Shown: piece after piece, positions 43,801 to 54,889 of the stretch | Numbering within the stretch: the stretch's first letter is position 1 | How the letters are laid out: each line of letters opens with the position of its first letter | Assembly: GCA_026826555.1 (NCBI GenBank) | Contig: JAKSZT010053887.1 | Location: forward strand, 65,813,948-65,877,947 | Reading direction: 5' to 3' | Source: Tolypeutes matacus | Taxonomy: Eukaryota > Chordata > Mammalia > Cingulata > Chlamyphoridae | DNA length: 64,000 bases | Notes under the pieces: model-generated | The model's database searches: none | The model's input: the letters and a program-made list of their open reading frames with translations, nothing else | Told to the model about the DNA's origin: nothing | Position numbers and translations under genes: made by a program

Positions 43801-46800
43801 AACATAAAATAAGTGTTAATTTATAAATTGATGTGTTGCTTATTTGAATTTTGGTGCTCAAATTCAACTGTGCATATATGACACTTTACTTCCTTTTCCT
43901 TAATTCAAATTAAATATAGCCTGGAACTCACATAGAAAAAAAGTTGGGAAAGATACAAAGAAGACAATTAAAAGCAGGAATGGGGTAGAGATCTTTAAAA
44001 AATAATAATGCATATTTTATCATATGATCCTTTTACTTATTTATTCATTTATTTTTTAATACCAAGTATATATTCACTTTTTAATTTAGTCTTAAAATTA
44101 TTTAAAAATGTGTACAGAAATAATGTGAAGGTAGTTTCCAATTTCTTATCTTCTTTGATGCTTTCTGTTGTAACAGTGTTATTATCCTGTTTTAGTGCCT
44201 TTTAGGTGTTCTAGTTTCAATTACTTTGGCACTGCCTTACCAGGTATACAAAATGAAATAAAGTTTAGTAATGATTAGTAAAATGACGCAAAAAGTTTTG
44301 GAGAAGTGATGAAATGAGTAATATCACTAAGTAGCTGAAAATGTGCCGAGATTCACTAAGTGCTATACAAAAGGAAGCAATCAAACAAGACTTCATTACA
44401 CAGTTGACTAAGCTCTGCAAATGATGGGCAATCCTCATTGCCTTATGACATTCAGGCTTTCATTAGTGATTTTGGGCCAGCAGAGGAGACAATAAAATCA
44501 GGTGCTTGCTGCCAAGGTAAAGTTTTAAGAGTTATGATTCTGAATTTATTGTTCAGCATCATATAAAATTAATAGATGGCAAAAAAGTCTTCAAAATGTT
44601 TTTACCTAAGAATTTTGGGGCATCTAGGAGTGAATCCAAAAAGGTGGATAAGTTAAAAATTATATATAGACAAATAAAAAAGATTGTCAAGTAAATTCAA
44701 CTTATATTTGGAGAGAGTCCTCGGTATAAAAGATAATGATATTCAATGAAAAATGCTTATGTCCATAATTCTCCACTATTTTCTCATAAATTTGATTTAA
44801 AGAAAATCATGTTAACACTTTCTAGGGGTGGGATGTATAAATGAGAGCCATACATTTACCTGCCCATAAAAGAAATTCTTTAGCAATATATTTTTGCTTG
44901 GAATGCAATTCAAACATCCAAATCTGTATATTATCATGAAATAATCTTCCCCCAGATAAGAGGCGTAAATCATATGTCACATTTTTAATCTTTTAGTAGG
45001 AAGAGGGAGCCTTGCAAAAACCAAACAGATTTCCCTGCAAATACTTCTGAACTTGATTTTATCACAGAAAACTGCCAGTCACCATTAGAAAATCTCAACC
45101 AAAGCATTCACTGAGTTTAATTTACTGGAATAGAATGAAAAGCAGTTAGCAAGGATCCCTCAGTCTACATAAGAGTGGTGAAATAATATTTCACATGCAT
45201 TAGTAGAATTTGTAAAATTTTATATCAGCTTTCTAAACAGTGGTTGATATTTTTAGTTTCCATTGGTAACCTTATGATGATCATAGTTAGAACTTTCTGG
45301 AAAATTAAATGTAGAGTTCTTTGACATGATCCTATTATATGAACCTAGCCTAAAATCTCATTGCTACCTTCTTAAAATTCTAACTGAAATGTGTTTTTCT
45401 TGATAATTTTTTCTGAAGATTGAAGGAATAATAAAAATACATTACATGGAAATAATGAGGAATTAGTTATTTCTAATAACTTAACAAAACATATTTATAA
45501 AATTTTACTACTATTCTCAAATAACTAATGATAAAAATTATAAAATGTAACTAAAATGTGTTTTTTTAAGTATACGACATTGAATTTAGAATATTTTTCA
45601 TATAGAAATCTGTTCTTTAATCAATGTGATTTTAAAATATACTTAGTGTTTCAGTTTAGTCGATACACTATTCCACTATAACCAAGATTTTTTTTTTAAA
45701 TAAAAAATATGAAAACCAGAAAGTCCTAGAAATTGAGCCTTATAATTTTAAATGTAAGTAGATTAAAGCTCAGTGAAGTTAAATAGTTTTTAAAATAAAT
45801 CACACCGCTAGAAGACAGAAGTTTGCTCTAGAATCGAGGTTTCTTTTTCTCTTTATTGTTTTGAGGTGTCAATAAGTTTGCATAATTGGAGAGATTAGAA
45901 CTGAACTCCTGAATATCTTATAAACTAAACATTATCATTTTTATTTTATTTATTTATCATAAATATTCAGGAAAGAGAAAATTTATAAATTTCAACGGTG
46001 TTAGATATTCTGAGCTATCTCGAAACACCAAATGGCACAAAAAACATAACTAAAATAGACACAAGGAGCAGAACTTTATACTTTTGAGTCTAAAAGGTAA
46101 ACTTCATATTATGTAAACCTCACGTTCTTAATTTTTATCAGTCTTCATTAAATGTTTTTATTCACATTCCTGGCCATCTATTGGATTGCAGTACAACTCC
46201 TCTGTCCTAAAATCCAAAATTCTGCGTTTAATAAGTTTAAATGTGATCACTCTATTAAAACAAACATTAACTTAGGAAAGCTAAAGAAAATGTGATCATT
46301 AAAGGTAAATATGTGATAAGGCAAGACTGTTTTCTACTTCTCATAAAAAAGATAAGTTATAATTTCTTTGTGTTAGGGCTGAGCATACTCAAAATTGTTT
46401 ACAAAATGAGGAACTGTTCACATCATTCATCAAATAACATTTCCCTACTCTAATTTTACAGTTTGTCTTGCAAGTTGTCTCATCCAATCTTACAGGTTGT
46501 CACGTCTCATTCACAGCTCCTATCAAGCTTCCACTTAGTGGCAGTTGCAGTACTTTGAGGCAACAATATAAGGAGATTTTCTTTCCAAATCAAAGCAAAA
46601 TAAGCAGATCAGCTCAGTGAAAATGCTGACTCAGAGCAATAAATGTCTTAGCACCAGGCTCTTCACTAGCAATGAAAAGTTGGTTCCTGTTGGCTGTAGA
46701 CCAAAAGGTCACTGATTCTCAAGTAAACAGCTCCCTCCACTGGTCCAACCATCATTATAAGCACTGAAGTCTAAAGCCTTTTTCCTAGTACCAAGGTTGC

Positions 46801-47434
46801 AAGAGCGATCACAGAATGCTAGAGCTGTTTGGGAATTTAGAGACGGTGGATTAAAAGGTGGTACAGTCAGCAGTTAAGAGGCAGCAACCCCCTACTGTAA
46901 GGTAAGACCTCAGTGGAAATGGAATGAGATGATGAAATACATATTAATACATATAAATATCAGAACTCCTTTCAGGGAGAGCAACACAAGGGTTAGAAGA
47001 TATGCTTTGAAAAGTACCTTACAGCTCTGAGAGGATATAAGATGCCAGAGAGAGGAACAATGATCTCTAAACCACAATCAAAGGATCGTGGGTCTGGCTA
47101 ACTACTGGGCTTTTATTTTGCTGATTGGGTATTAAAGTTTAGAGATTGAATTGAATTACTTGGGTCAGAGTAGATGCTTAATTCTGTGTTATCCTTCTTT
47201 TCCACCTTCTCATAAAACACTCATCCTCCCCTTAAAATAAATATGTTTTCAGTTTGAGAAGGCACTCGTTATTAGCCTATCTGGGGTACCCACGTTTCTT
47301 TGTGTTAGATATTGTCTAGTCCAAATTCTTTATTTTACAGGAGAGGAGAAAGGTGAAATGGTTTAGTAAAAATTTCTTCACCAGAGCCTTGACCAGATCA
47401 CCTCACACTTCACCTGCTGTTCTTTATACTAGAG
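43801..47434. other. Largely unassigned AT-rich DNA
   Basis: About 3.6 kb with few recognised elements. A MIR-like stretch may lie at about 45740-45840 ('gattaaagctcagtgaagtt') and a MIR-like or related stretch at about 47308-47390 ('tctagtccaaattctttatt', 'acaggagaggagaaagg'). Both are weak. No gene or RNA is recognised. If this window contains conserved non-coding elements, this is one of the places to look. Confidence 0.4.
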
Positions 47435-47614
47435 CAGTGGTTCTCAAAGTGTGGTCCATGAACCTGTAGCATCAGCATCATCTGTGACTTAGAAATGCAA
47501 ATTCTTGGGCCCTATCCTAGAGCTATCAAACCAGAACCTTTGGAAGAAGGACGCTGAAATCTGTGTTTTAACAAGTCCTCTAGATAATTATGATTCACAG
47601 TGAAGTTTGAGAAA
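47435..47614 (+). mobile_element. MER5A (hAT-Charlie DNA transposon)
   Basis: CAGTGGTTCTCAAAGTGTGG, 'catcagcatcat', 'agaaatgcaaattcttgggc', 'ctgtgttttaacaagtcctc' and 'agtttgagaaaa' follow the MER5A consensus in order. It is a non-autonomous element from a hAT-Charlie transposon, inactive for tens of millions of years. Confidence 0.9.
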
Positions 47615-47631
47615 ATGTTACTCTGACAGCC

Positions 47632-48074
47632 TGTATTAGTCAGAGTTCTCTAGGGAAACAATTGACAGGTGATATCTATAATAATTATGAAATATTTATA
47701 AGAATTGTCACATAACTGTGGGGATGGGCAAGTCCAAATGCCATAGGGCAGGCCGTAAGCTGAAAACTCCCATGAAGATTTTCTATGAATTGCCCAGGAG
47801 AAGCTGGCTAGCTGAAGTAGAGGTGGAAATTCTCTCTTCTGACTGCTGGAATCATCACTTCTACTTTTAAAGCCTTCAATTGATTGGTTAAGACTTCTCT
47901 CATTGTTGCATGCAATCTCTTCAGTCTATTGTAGATGTAATTGGCCATAGATGCAATCAGCTTACTGATGATTTAAGTACAGAAAATGTCCTCAGTCACA
48001 ATCAGGCCAGTGCTTGCTTGACCAAACAACTGGACACCATGACCTGGCCAAGTTGACACATGAACCTACCATCA
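47632..48074 (-). mobile_element. Full-length LTR of the type at 21942
   Basis: On the + strand it runs from TGTATTAGTCAGAGTTCTCT to 'tgaacctaccatca'. Read on the minus strand it begins TGATGGTAGGTTCATGTGTC and 'aacttggccaggtcatgg' and ends CTGACTAATACA. The TG...CA ends, the length (443 bp) and 'gattgtagatgtaattgg'-type blocks fit an LTR. The 5-bp flanks (CAGCC and CTAAG) do not match. A truncated relative is at 24752-25078. Confidence 0.78.
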
Positions 48075-48189
48075 CTAAGGTGCAGTCAGCATTTAAAGTT
48101 AAATTATAAAATAGCAGTGACTAAAACTTGAAACTTTAACAAATGTTTGCACAGTAAATTTTAGTGAATAGTGTCCACTTGTGAGTTAT

Positions 48190-48585
48190 GTTCAGAGTGA
48201 CCCCTCTACATGGATTATCCTCACCCATGCCATCTGCATTGCTCCAAATATCCCATGTTACTTTGGCCAAAAATACTTACTCATTGTTCAGGTCCACTCA
48301 AGGGACAATTCCTGTATGAAATCCACCCCTCTCCCAAACCACTCAACAAAATATCAGATCAAATTGGCATTTTCCTATTATCATAGGCATACTTCTACCA
48401 AGCAACTTTAACACTTCATGTATTCACTCATAATAACTGACTTCCATTATTAGATTCTATATAATTGAACAAACAAAAAGCGTTTTATTCATCTTTGCAT
48501 CTTATCCCCCAAAGCAAAGTATCAAGCACAGGATAAGTTTTTAACATATGTTTGTTGAATGAATGATTGAGTGAATGAATCTTGC
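48190..48585 (+). mobile_element. L2 LINE 3' end
   Basis: It includes 'cacccatgccatctgcattg', 'actcattgttcaggtccact', 'tttgcatcttatcccccaaa', and the terminal 'tatgtttgttgaatgaatga' followed by TGAATGAAT units, which mark the L2 3' end. Confidence 0.78.
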
Positions 48586-48649
48586 CTGGTCCTCATTGTT
48601 TTTAACATTCTTACAATAATCTGTCTTAATGGAGAATTCTAGTCAATAT

Positions 48650-48825
48650 GACTTAGAATGTTAGTTCTCTGCCTTGGCTGTCTCGTGAAATTAAAGAGCT
48701 TAAAAAATAAGGACGCCTGGATCCCTTCCATATCCTACTAAATGGTTCTGATTTAATTAATATGGGATGCAGCCTGGGCATCAGAATATTTGGAAATGTG
48801 CCAAAGCTGAAAAACACTGATTTAG
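48650..48825 (+). mobile_element. hAT-Charlie (MER5-related) fragment
   Basis: 'ggacgcctggatcccttcc', 'ggttctgatttaattaatat', 'gcagcctgggcatcagaata' and 'gaaaaacactg' correspond to the MER5B/MER58-like consensus. Diverged. Confidence 0.65.
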
Positions 48826-50429
48826 CATGATCTTGAAGTTATTTTCAAGTTTTATAGTATAACAGCTGGAATCAACCTGTGCCACTACTGCTACAGCAAA
48901 CCGGTTGTGTAAACATGTCTGGTCTGGGTCTACTTAATTGGCTTACTGCATTTATCTACCATTTCCATGCAAAAAAGAAGAAAAAGATATGTGGAAAGTT
49001 AGAGAATTTAGTGTTGGGGGACACATTGCTACTACTGAGAACACACACTAATTGCTTCAAATATCTTAAGTTCTTTCGCAAGCCCACAGCTGACGTACTG
49101 AGGTATCATGTTTATATTTAAATATCTTACAAAGCCCTGCCTCCATCATAGTATTTTGGGATTCTATGAAAGAGTCATCTGCTCAGCTAAACAGTTTCTC
49201 AAAGTCACATTCTGGTTCTTTGATGAAAATGAATTCTTGGTGTGCTAAATACCAATGCCAAGTACTTGAGTGGATTTCTAAAAGCAGTTCACACATTTTT
49301 ACTTAGTGTCCTTTGTGAAAAATATCAAACACTTGGATGATCTGTGCCAGAAGTTTCAAATTAGTGCTACCAAAAATATATTATGTATTATATTCAAAAA
49401 GGAAATTTTTAAAAAAAGGACTTTTTAGAAAAATTGAAATTTCATTTAAAATGTGAATTTCTGACTTTTTTCCTAAAATTGGAATATTTGGCACACTGGA
49501 CAGCATCCCTTCATGACACATGATAATGGAAGCCAGAATCTACATCTCCAGTGCTTCCACTCTATAACACTAAAATACTCAAGTGCCCTAGTTGCCATGA
49601 AGGCTGCTTAACTCATTCAGTTATGCCTGGCTTTGGTGACTCTATGTTTAGGGTGGCCTTGGGTTTCACTGATAAAAGTACTAATACTAAATGGGAAGAT
49701 GGGGTTTACGGTAGAACAGATTAAAGATTAATTCAATGGGGGATGGTAAAGAGATTCCTCCGTGTGAAGTCAACCTGAAAACTTAATTTTGTTAAAGTCT
49801 TTTCCACAAAATGATCTAAGAGTCCCCTGAAAGGAGCAAACTTAGAGAAACTGTACTCAGTCCAAGCATTTTTTAAAAAGTTCTAAGGACAACTTGGGTC
49901 AGGGTTGGGGGTGGGGATAGGGAAAGAAAATTAAATGTGGGAGGTTATTTTAATTTAGAAGAAATTGCCTGTGTTTAGAGATAGTTTATGTATTCTAAAT
50001 GTCAATATGCAATATGTCTTATAAATTATAATTCAGAAAGGACTAAATAAATCAGTTGACATATGTATCTGTGCACACATAGTGGCAATTATTTCCTCAT
50101 ATTGTCATCTTTTCTCTTTGTATTTGCTTAAATTTCAGTGGAATGACACTTTTTGGTGGCTTTGTTCTGTACATTTTGTATTTACAAATGCTCTGATTGA
50201 TGACCATAACTTTTAAAATATATTTTTACAATGTGAAAGATGCTATATAAAAGAATCTAGCCATTCTAATTTTGTTTTGTGTTGCCTTCAGCTTCACTGG
50301 CTACATTTTCATTAACTCCTCTTGCTTTGGTCATTTCCTATGGTAGATATTTAACCCCATCTCCTCCCATTTAAATTAGTATGTTTTCTTCAGGTAGTAT
50401 GGAAAGACAGGGAAAAATTTCTCTATCTG
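48826..50429. other. Unassigned DNA
   Basis: About 1.6 kb without a recognised element. An 80-codon + strand frame (48879-49121) shows no domain and includes an A-rich lysine run. The rest is AT-rich with short GC-richer patches (49490-49950). Confidence 0.4.
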
Positions 50430-50527
50430 TTGCTCTCTCTCTCTCTCTGTGTCTCTCTCTCTCTCTCTCTGTCTCTCAAATCTTCTAAGAGCAAAAAAAA
50501 AAAATAAATAAAATAAAATAAAAAAAT
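50430..50527. repeat. (CT)n microsatellite followed by A-rich tract
   Basis: About 20 CT units with GTGT and GTCT interruptions (50430-50478), then an A-rich AAATA-type tract (50492-50527). Confidence 0.92.
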
Positions 50528-50989
50528 ACTTCTAAGGAATATTTTTAAGCCACACTTTGAAAAAAATTCTTTTTCTTTTCACTGTTTCCTTCATCCGTGA
50601 CAAAGGGTCAAAGGCCCAAATATAATAATATTCTAGAATTTGGAGATATAACTTTGTACTGCATCAGCCTTATTCTATCAATTCATTTTTTGGGGGGTTG
50701 TTATTCTGGACTGGGAGTCTAATATCAAAATGAAAGTAATTTATTCCTCTAGTCTCATTAGAGCCAAAGAATCTTTACTCCATTATAAAATAATTGACTA
50801 CCAATATTGCAGCATTCTTGAATAAGCTTATGGTGATAGATTGTCACAGCTTTTCAGCCAGTGAAAGGAGGGGCAGGATTTCAGAATTTCCGGACAATCA
50901 CAAATACACACATTGATACACAGTATCTAGATACTTAATCACATGAGCACATATTTACCACATTCGTATATAAAATGATGTATTTAGTC

Positions 50990-51217
50990 CAGGGTTTTTC
51001 AGTCTCAGTACTATTAACATTTTGAACCTAATAATTCTCTGTTCTAAGAGGCCACAGAGGGACTACTCTGTGCATAGTAGGAAGGTTAGCCACATATCTA
51101 GCATCTACTCACTAGATGCCAATAGCAACCCACAAATCAAGTTGTCATAATAAAAATGTTTTCAGACTTTGTCAAATATCCCCTGAAGAATAAAATCACC
51201 ACCTGTTGAGACCAGTG
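50990..51217 (+). mobile_element. MER20 (hAT-Charlie DNA transposon), complete
   Basis: It runs from CAGGGTTTTTCAGTCTCAGT through 'actattaacattttg', 'gcatctactcactagatgcc', 'gttttcagactttgtcaaat' and 'atcccctgaagaataaaatc' to TTGAGACCAGTG. A perfect 8-bp duplication, ATTTAGTC (50982-50989 and 51218-51225), as hAT transposons make, confirms both ends. Confidence 0.95.
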
Positions 51218-51734
51218 ATTTAGTCCTTTCTATGTGGATATAACTGTTCATCTTTAAAACATAGATTTTAGATATGAACTTTAAACTAAATTTGAAAGAG
51301 AAATAATATCCAGTAATATTATTTGAGCTGTACTGTAAATCACTATAATCATTAGCAAATATTTATGGAGCACCAACTATATGCAAATTCCATTCTCCTC
51401 TTTGGTCCTATCAAAATTCAATATAAGACAGGGTCAGACTCACAATATGACTTAATCAAGCATGACATGATTTGAGGGAGTTAGAAAGCTAACTTTAAAA
51501 AATATTTACAACATGGACAGCAATTCTTCATTGTTTTTAACCTGCCTAATATTTTTTTAATTAAAGGTTTATTTTGGCTTAACAGTTATCTATATTTCAA
51601 AATATACAGTCTCATGGTAATGCCAGATACTTTGATTCATTCTCAACTTTATCTGGATTTTGTGCATTCTGGTTGTCTTCTTACTTCTGCTATAACTGAG
51701 ATCTGCATACCAGTAATACACATTTTAACAGGGT

Positions 51735-52090
51735 TGTAAGCAAGCTAGAGGAGGTTAAATTTTACTCCTGTGCCTGCTTCAAGGGAGGGGAGGTTTGTAG
51801 TAACCATGCTAAACTTTAGCTGAGCCCTGTGCTCTAGGAAAACAGAGAAACTTAAGACAGTATCCCACCCTTTTTGTGTTGAAAGAATGTATAAAAGCTT
51901 ACCCTGCCCTCTCATATTTCAAGATAAGACCCACCTCTGCCTTTCCTTGAATGTCCCCCTTGTTTTACAAAAGCCCAATTTCCTCCCTTCTTCTTTGTCA
52001 TGTTCCTCATTAATGAGTGTTCTCTCTATTGCAATATTGCAATAGTAAGAAAAAAGCATATCCTTAATTTTCTGGTATATTTCATCTTTC
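51735..52090 (+). mobile_element. Probable class I LTR
   Basis: A TATA box (TGTATAAAAG near 51890) is followed by 'cttaccctgccctctca' and, near the end, 'tctctctattgcaatattgc' and 'aatagtaagaaaaaagc', a common 3' arrangement in gammaretrovirus-like LTRs where AATAAAGC follows. Here the polyadenylation signal is mutated. The left boundary (TGTAAGCAAG) is uncertain and no duplication was found. Confidence 0.42.
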
Positions 52091-52489
52091 ACATTGACTT
52101 TAGTAATTCATTTGTTTTCCTGCTTTTTTTTTTTACATGAGATTTTGGTTTTGTTTTCATTTATTTATATTTAGGAGAGGGAGAGTAGAGTTGAACAATC
52201 TCCGGAGATCATGAGACAATCTCACAAACTTTGTTTGAGCCACAAGCAGTCTGTAATCATTTAACAAAGAGCCCCCGCTGATTCATACACACATTCAAAT
52301 TTCACTCGTACCATCTGAAACTTTTACTAGATACCCTTTCCGGTAATCTGTGAGATGATGTATTTTCCTTAGTTTTTCTTTATGTCCTCTTATGTACAGT
52401 GAATTTATTTTGTTCTTAGAATAATTTCAAAGTGGGTAAAGTTATACTTGAACCACAAGTACTGTCATCATTTCCCAACATGTCAAACA

Positions 52490-52735
52490 AGTTCTGTCTC
52501 ACCAGCCTTTGCACAGGTTTTCTCAACCTATAATGACCTCCCCTCATATCACAATCTTACTAATTGTATTAAACTGTGTCATTATAAATACCTTTCTCCT
52601 CTAGATCATTACCACCCTGGAATCTGAGACTGTATTTTTTTCATGTTTTATCAACAGCACTTATGAAGATGATTTTGCTTGCTCACATACGCATGTGCTC
52701 ATTATATGTTTGTTAATTTCCTGAACAGAATAAGG
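52490..52735 (+). mobile_element. L2 LINE fragment, diverged
   Basis: 'gcctttgcacaggttttctc', 'cctctagatcattaccaccc', 'tgtttgttaatttcctgaac' and the position of the 'ctggaatctgagactg' block fit the L2 3' end. Divergence is high. Confidence 0.6.
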
Positions 52736-52764
52736 AGGATATAAGGAAAGGCAATTTATTCATT

Positions 52765-52900
52765 TATTTCTTCAATAAATAATTATGAAGGACTTACTTC
52801 CACAGACCAAACACTGTTCCAGGTGACCAGATTCAGAGACGAAGGAGATCTATAAGATTCTTGCCCACAATTAGTGATTTCAGATCATGATAGATACTTT
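52765..52900 (-). mobile_element. Ancient LINE/SINE fragment
   Basis: 'aaggacttacttccacagac' and 'caaacactgttccagg' recall the 'tactatgtgccaggcactgttctagg' motif of MIR and L2-derived sequence read on the opposite strand. Assignment between these families is not possible by eye. Confidence 0.4.
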
Positions 52901-53182
52901 GAAGCAAGATCAATCATGAAATTGGTATTTAGGAAGTTTCTTGTTTACATAGAGGAAGTCCCTCAAGACAGAGTATTTGAACAAAGGCTAGAAGAATGAA
53001 GGGCCTGACACACATGTATGGGGAAAACAGCAGCAGTGTATTCAAAGCAGAGGGAGGAAAAGAGGCAAAGGCCCTGAGTCAGGAAAGAATTAGGTGTGTT
53101 CAAATGAGTGAAAGCAGGCCAGTGTGGCTGGACCATGGCAAGCATTGGGAGTAGTAAAATGAGCTGAAAATGTAGAGGGAGA

Positions 53183-53393
53183 TTTTAATTTTTGTGTGTG
53201 TGAGTGTGGTACCATGGCCGGGGATTGAACCTGGGACCTGGTATGCAGAAAGCCAGCACTCAAACACCTAGTCACATTGGGTCCCCCATCTATCTGTTTG
53301 TTTGTTTTGTTTGTTTTAGGAGGCCCCAGGACCTAACCTGGACCTCCCATGTGTGAAGTAGACACTCAACTGCTTGAGCCACATCTGCTTCAA
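53183..53393 (-). mobile_element. Dimeric DAS-type SINE
   Basis: On the + strand the reversed B boxes are visible twice ('gggattgaacctgggacc' near 53222 and 'ggacctaacctgg' near 53328), and the right end gives GCAGATGTGGCTCAAGCAG on the minus strand (A box). A (GTTT)n linker joins the units. The tail is short and replaced by TTTTTGTGTGTG. The flanking duplication is only approximate (ATTTTAATTTTT against ATTTAAATTTTA). Confidence 0.85.
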
Positions 53394-53689
53394 TATTTAA
53401 ATTTTAAAGCATCACTCTCACTGATGTGTAGAAAAGGAAGAATGGTAGCAAAAGTAGAAATAGAATATAAATATTTAAGAGAAGACAGCAAAGAGAAACT
53501 TTACCTACTTTGAAATGCTGCCTTAATTAATAGTCCTAAAAGGGTGAAGTGATGATATATTCCAAGTGCAGAAGACATTCACTGGACAAAGGTATCAGAA
53601 GGGACAGGCACAAGAATATGTCAAGTCTTACACTTTGCCTGAGAATTCTGCTTCCCAGAGACTAAGGAGAAGGTCTTGAGACCAGCACT

Positions 53690-53850
53690 TGTCATACTTT
53701 AATATATATAGGAATCCTTGGTTATCTTGTTAAAATGCAGATTCTGATTCAGCAGGTCTGAGTGGGGTCCCAGGTTCTGCATGTCTAAGAAGCTCCTAGG
53801 TGCTGCTGCTGATCTGCAGAACACGTTTTATGTAGCAAGATTTTAGACTA
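53690..53850 (+). mobile_element. MER5A-related hAT-Charlie fragment
   Basis: 'ggaatccttggttatcttgt', 'taaaatgcagattctgattc', 'agcaggtctgagtggggtcc', 'ggttctgcatgtctaagaag' and 'tgctgctgatctgcagaaca' follow the MER5A1-type consensus. Confidence 0.82.
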
Positions 53851-54341
53851 TGGCTTCACGGAGGTAAAGGTGTAGGTAGGTTATTAAAATAAAATTTTAA
53901 AAAAGCAACAGAAAAATTAAGACAATTTAAAAAAACAAAACGGAATGTTGCCAAGACTGATTTTAAAAATTCTCTAATGCAATTTCAAGTAGTTAGTTCC
54001 AAACTTGGACAATCTTGATTATGATTTCTACAGGCTACTGTTATAGGCTAATCAATTTTGCCATGATTCTACAGTCACAGATACTTCCCTGACACTGTTA
54101 TGATTCCTTACTTCCGAATGTTTCCGAAGAGACAAGGAGTCTAAAAATCATTTTGAAGACCTACTGGTGGCTCAATTTTCTGAGGTACTTTGTAGCCTAG
54201 TCTGGTAAAGCATCTTATAAAATGTTGCTGTTGGTATTTCTTTTCTCAACTCTCAGTCACAGATACATTACTTTTGTTTTCTAACATGTGGTGGTAGAAT
54301 TCCTCAACTTTTAACATCACTTCCATTTTTTAAATAAATTA
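53851..54341. other. Unassigned DNA
   Basis: About 490 bp with no recognised element or frame. Confidence 0.4.
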
Positions 54342-54346
54342 TTTAC

Positions 54347-54884
54347 TGTAGCAGTTTGGCATTGTTTATGAATTCCAAAAATAGATATTGGATTATGTTT
54401 ATAAACTGGTCTGTCAGAGGCATCACTTTTAATTGATTAAATTATGATTAAGACTTTGATTGGGCCATGTCAGTAGGGTGTTGAGTCCCCACCCCTTAAT
54501 GGGTGGAGACTCACAGATAAAAGACATGGCAAAGGACAGGGTTCGAGTTTTTGATGCAGGGTTTTTGAGCTGGAGCCCCTGGAAGTAAGCACACAGAGGA
54601 GCTTGGTTGTGAGGAAAGAGAAAAGGCCCCGGGAAGAGAAACAACCATTCACCAAATAGTCCCCAGCAAGCCTTGTGCAGCTAGCAGAGACACTGAGCCT
54701 GGAGAGAAGCAAGCCCCAGGAAGCCTGAACCCTCGCAGACATCGGCAGCCATTTTGCTCTAACACGTGGCAATAGACTTTGGTGAGGGAAGTAACTTATG
54801 CTTTATGACCTGATAACTGTAAGTTTCTAACCCAAATAAATACCCTTTGTAAAAGCCAACAGACGTCTTTGGTTAACTAATACA
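54347..54884 (+). mobile_element. Family X solo LTR, copy 6 (sense strand)
   Basis: This is the only copy in + orientation. It begins TGTAGCAGTTTGGCATTG and ends GGTTAACTAATACA, with a perfect 5-bp duplication, TTTAC (54342-54346 and 54885-54889). Promoter-like AGATAAAAGACATGG lies near 54514 and the polyadenylation signal AATAAA at 54835-54840, before 'taccctttgtaaaag'. The minus-strand frames of 71 and 100 codons are incidental. Confidence 0.93.
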
Positions 54885-54889
54885 TTTAC

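Noticed and set aside
44008..44205. 65-codon frame rich in F and L
   Set aside because: AT-rich low-complexity DNA, no homolog recognised, no supporting context.
54470..54772. 100-codon minus-strand frame
   Set aside because: Antisense of the family X LTR; similar chance frames occur in the other copies at the same place (for example 38627-38968).
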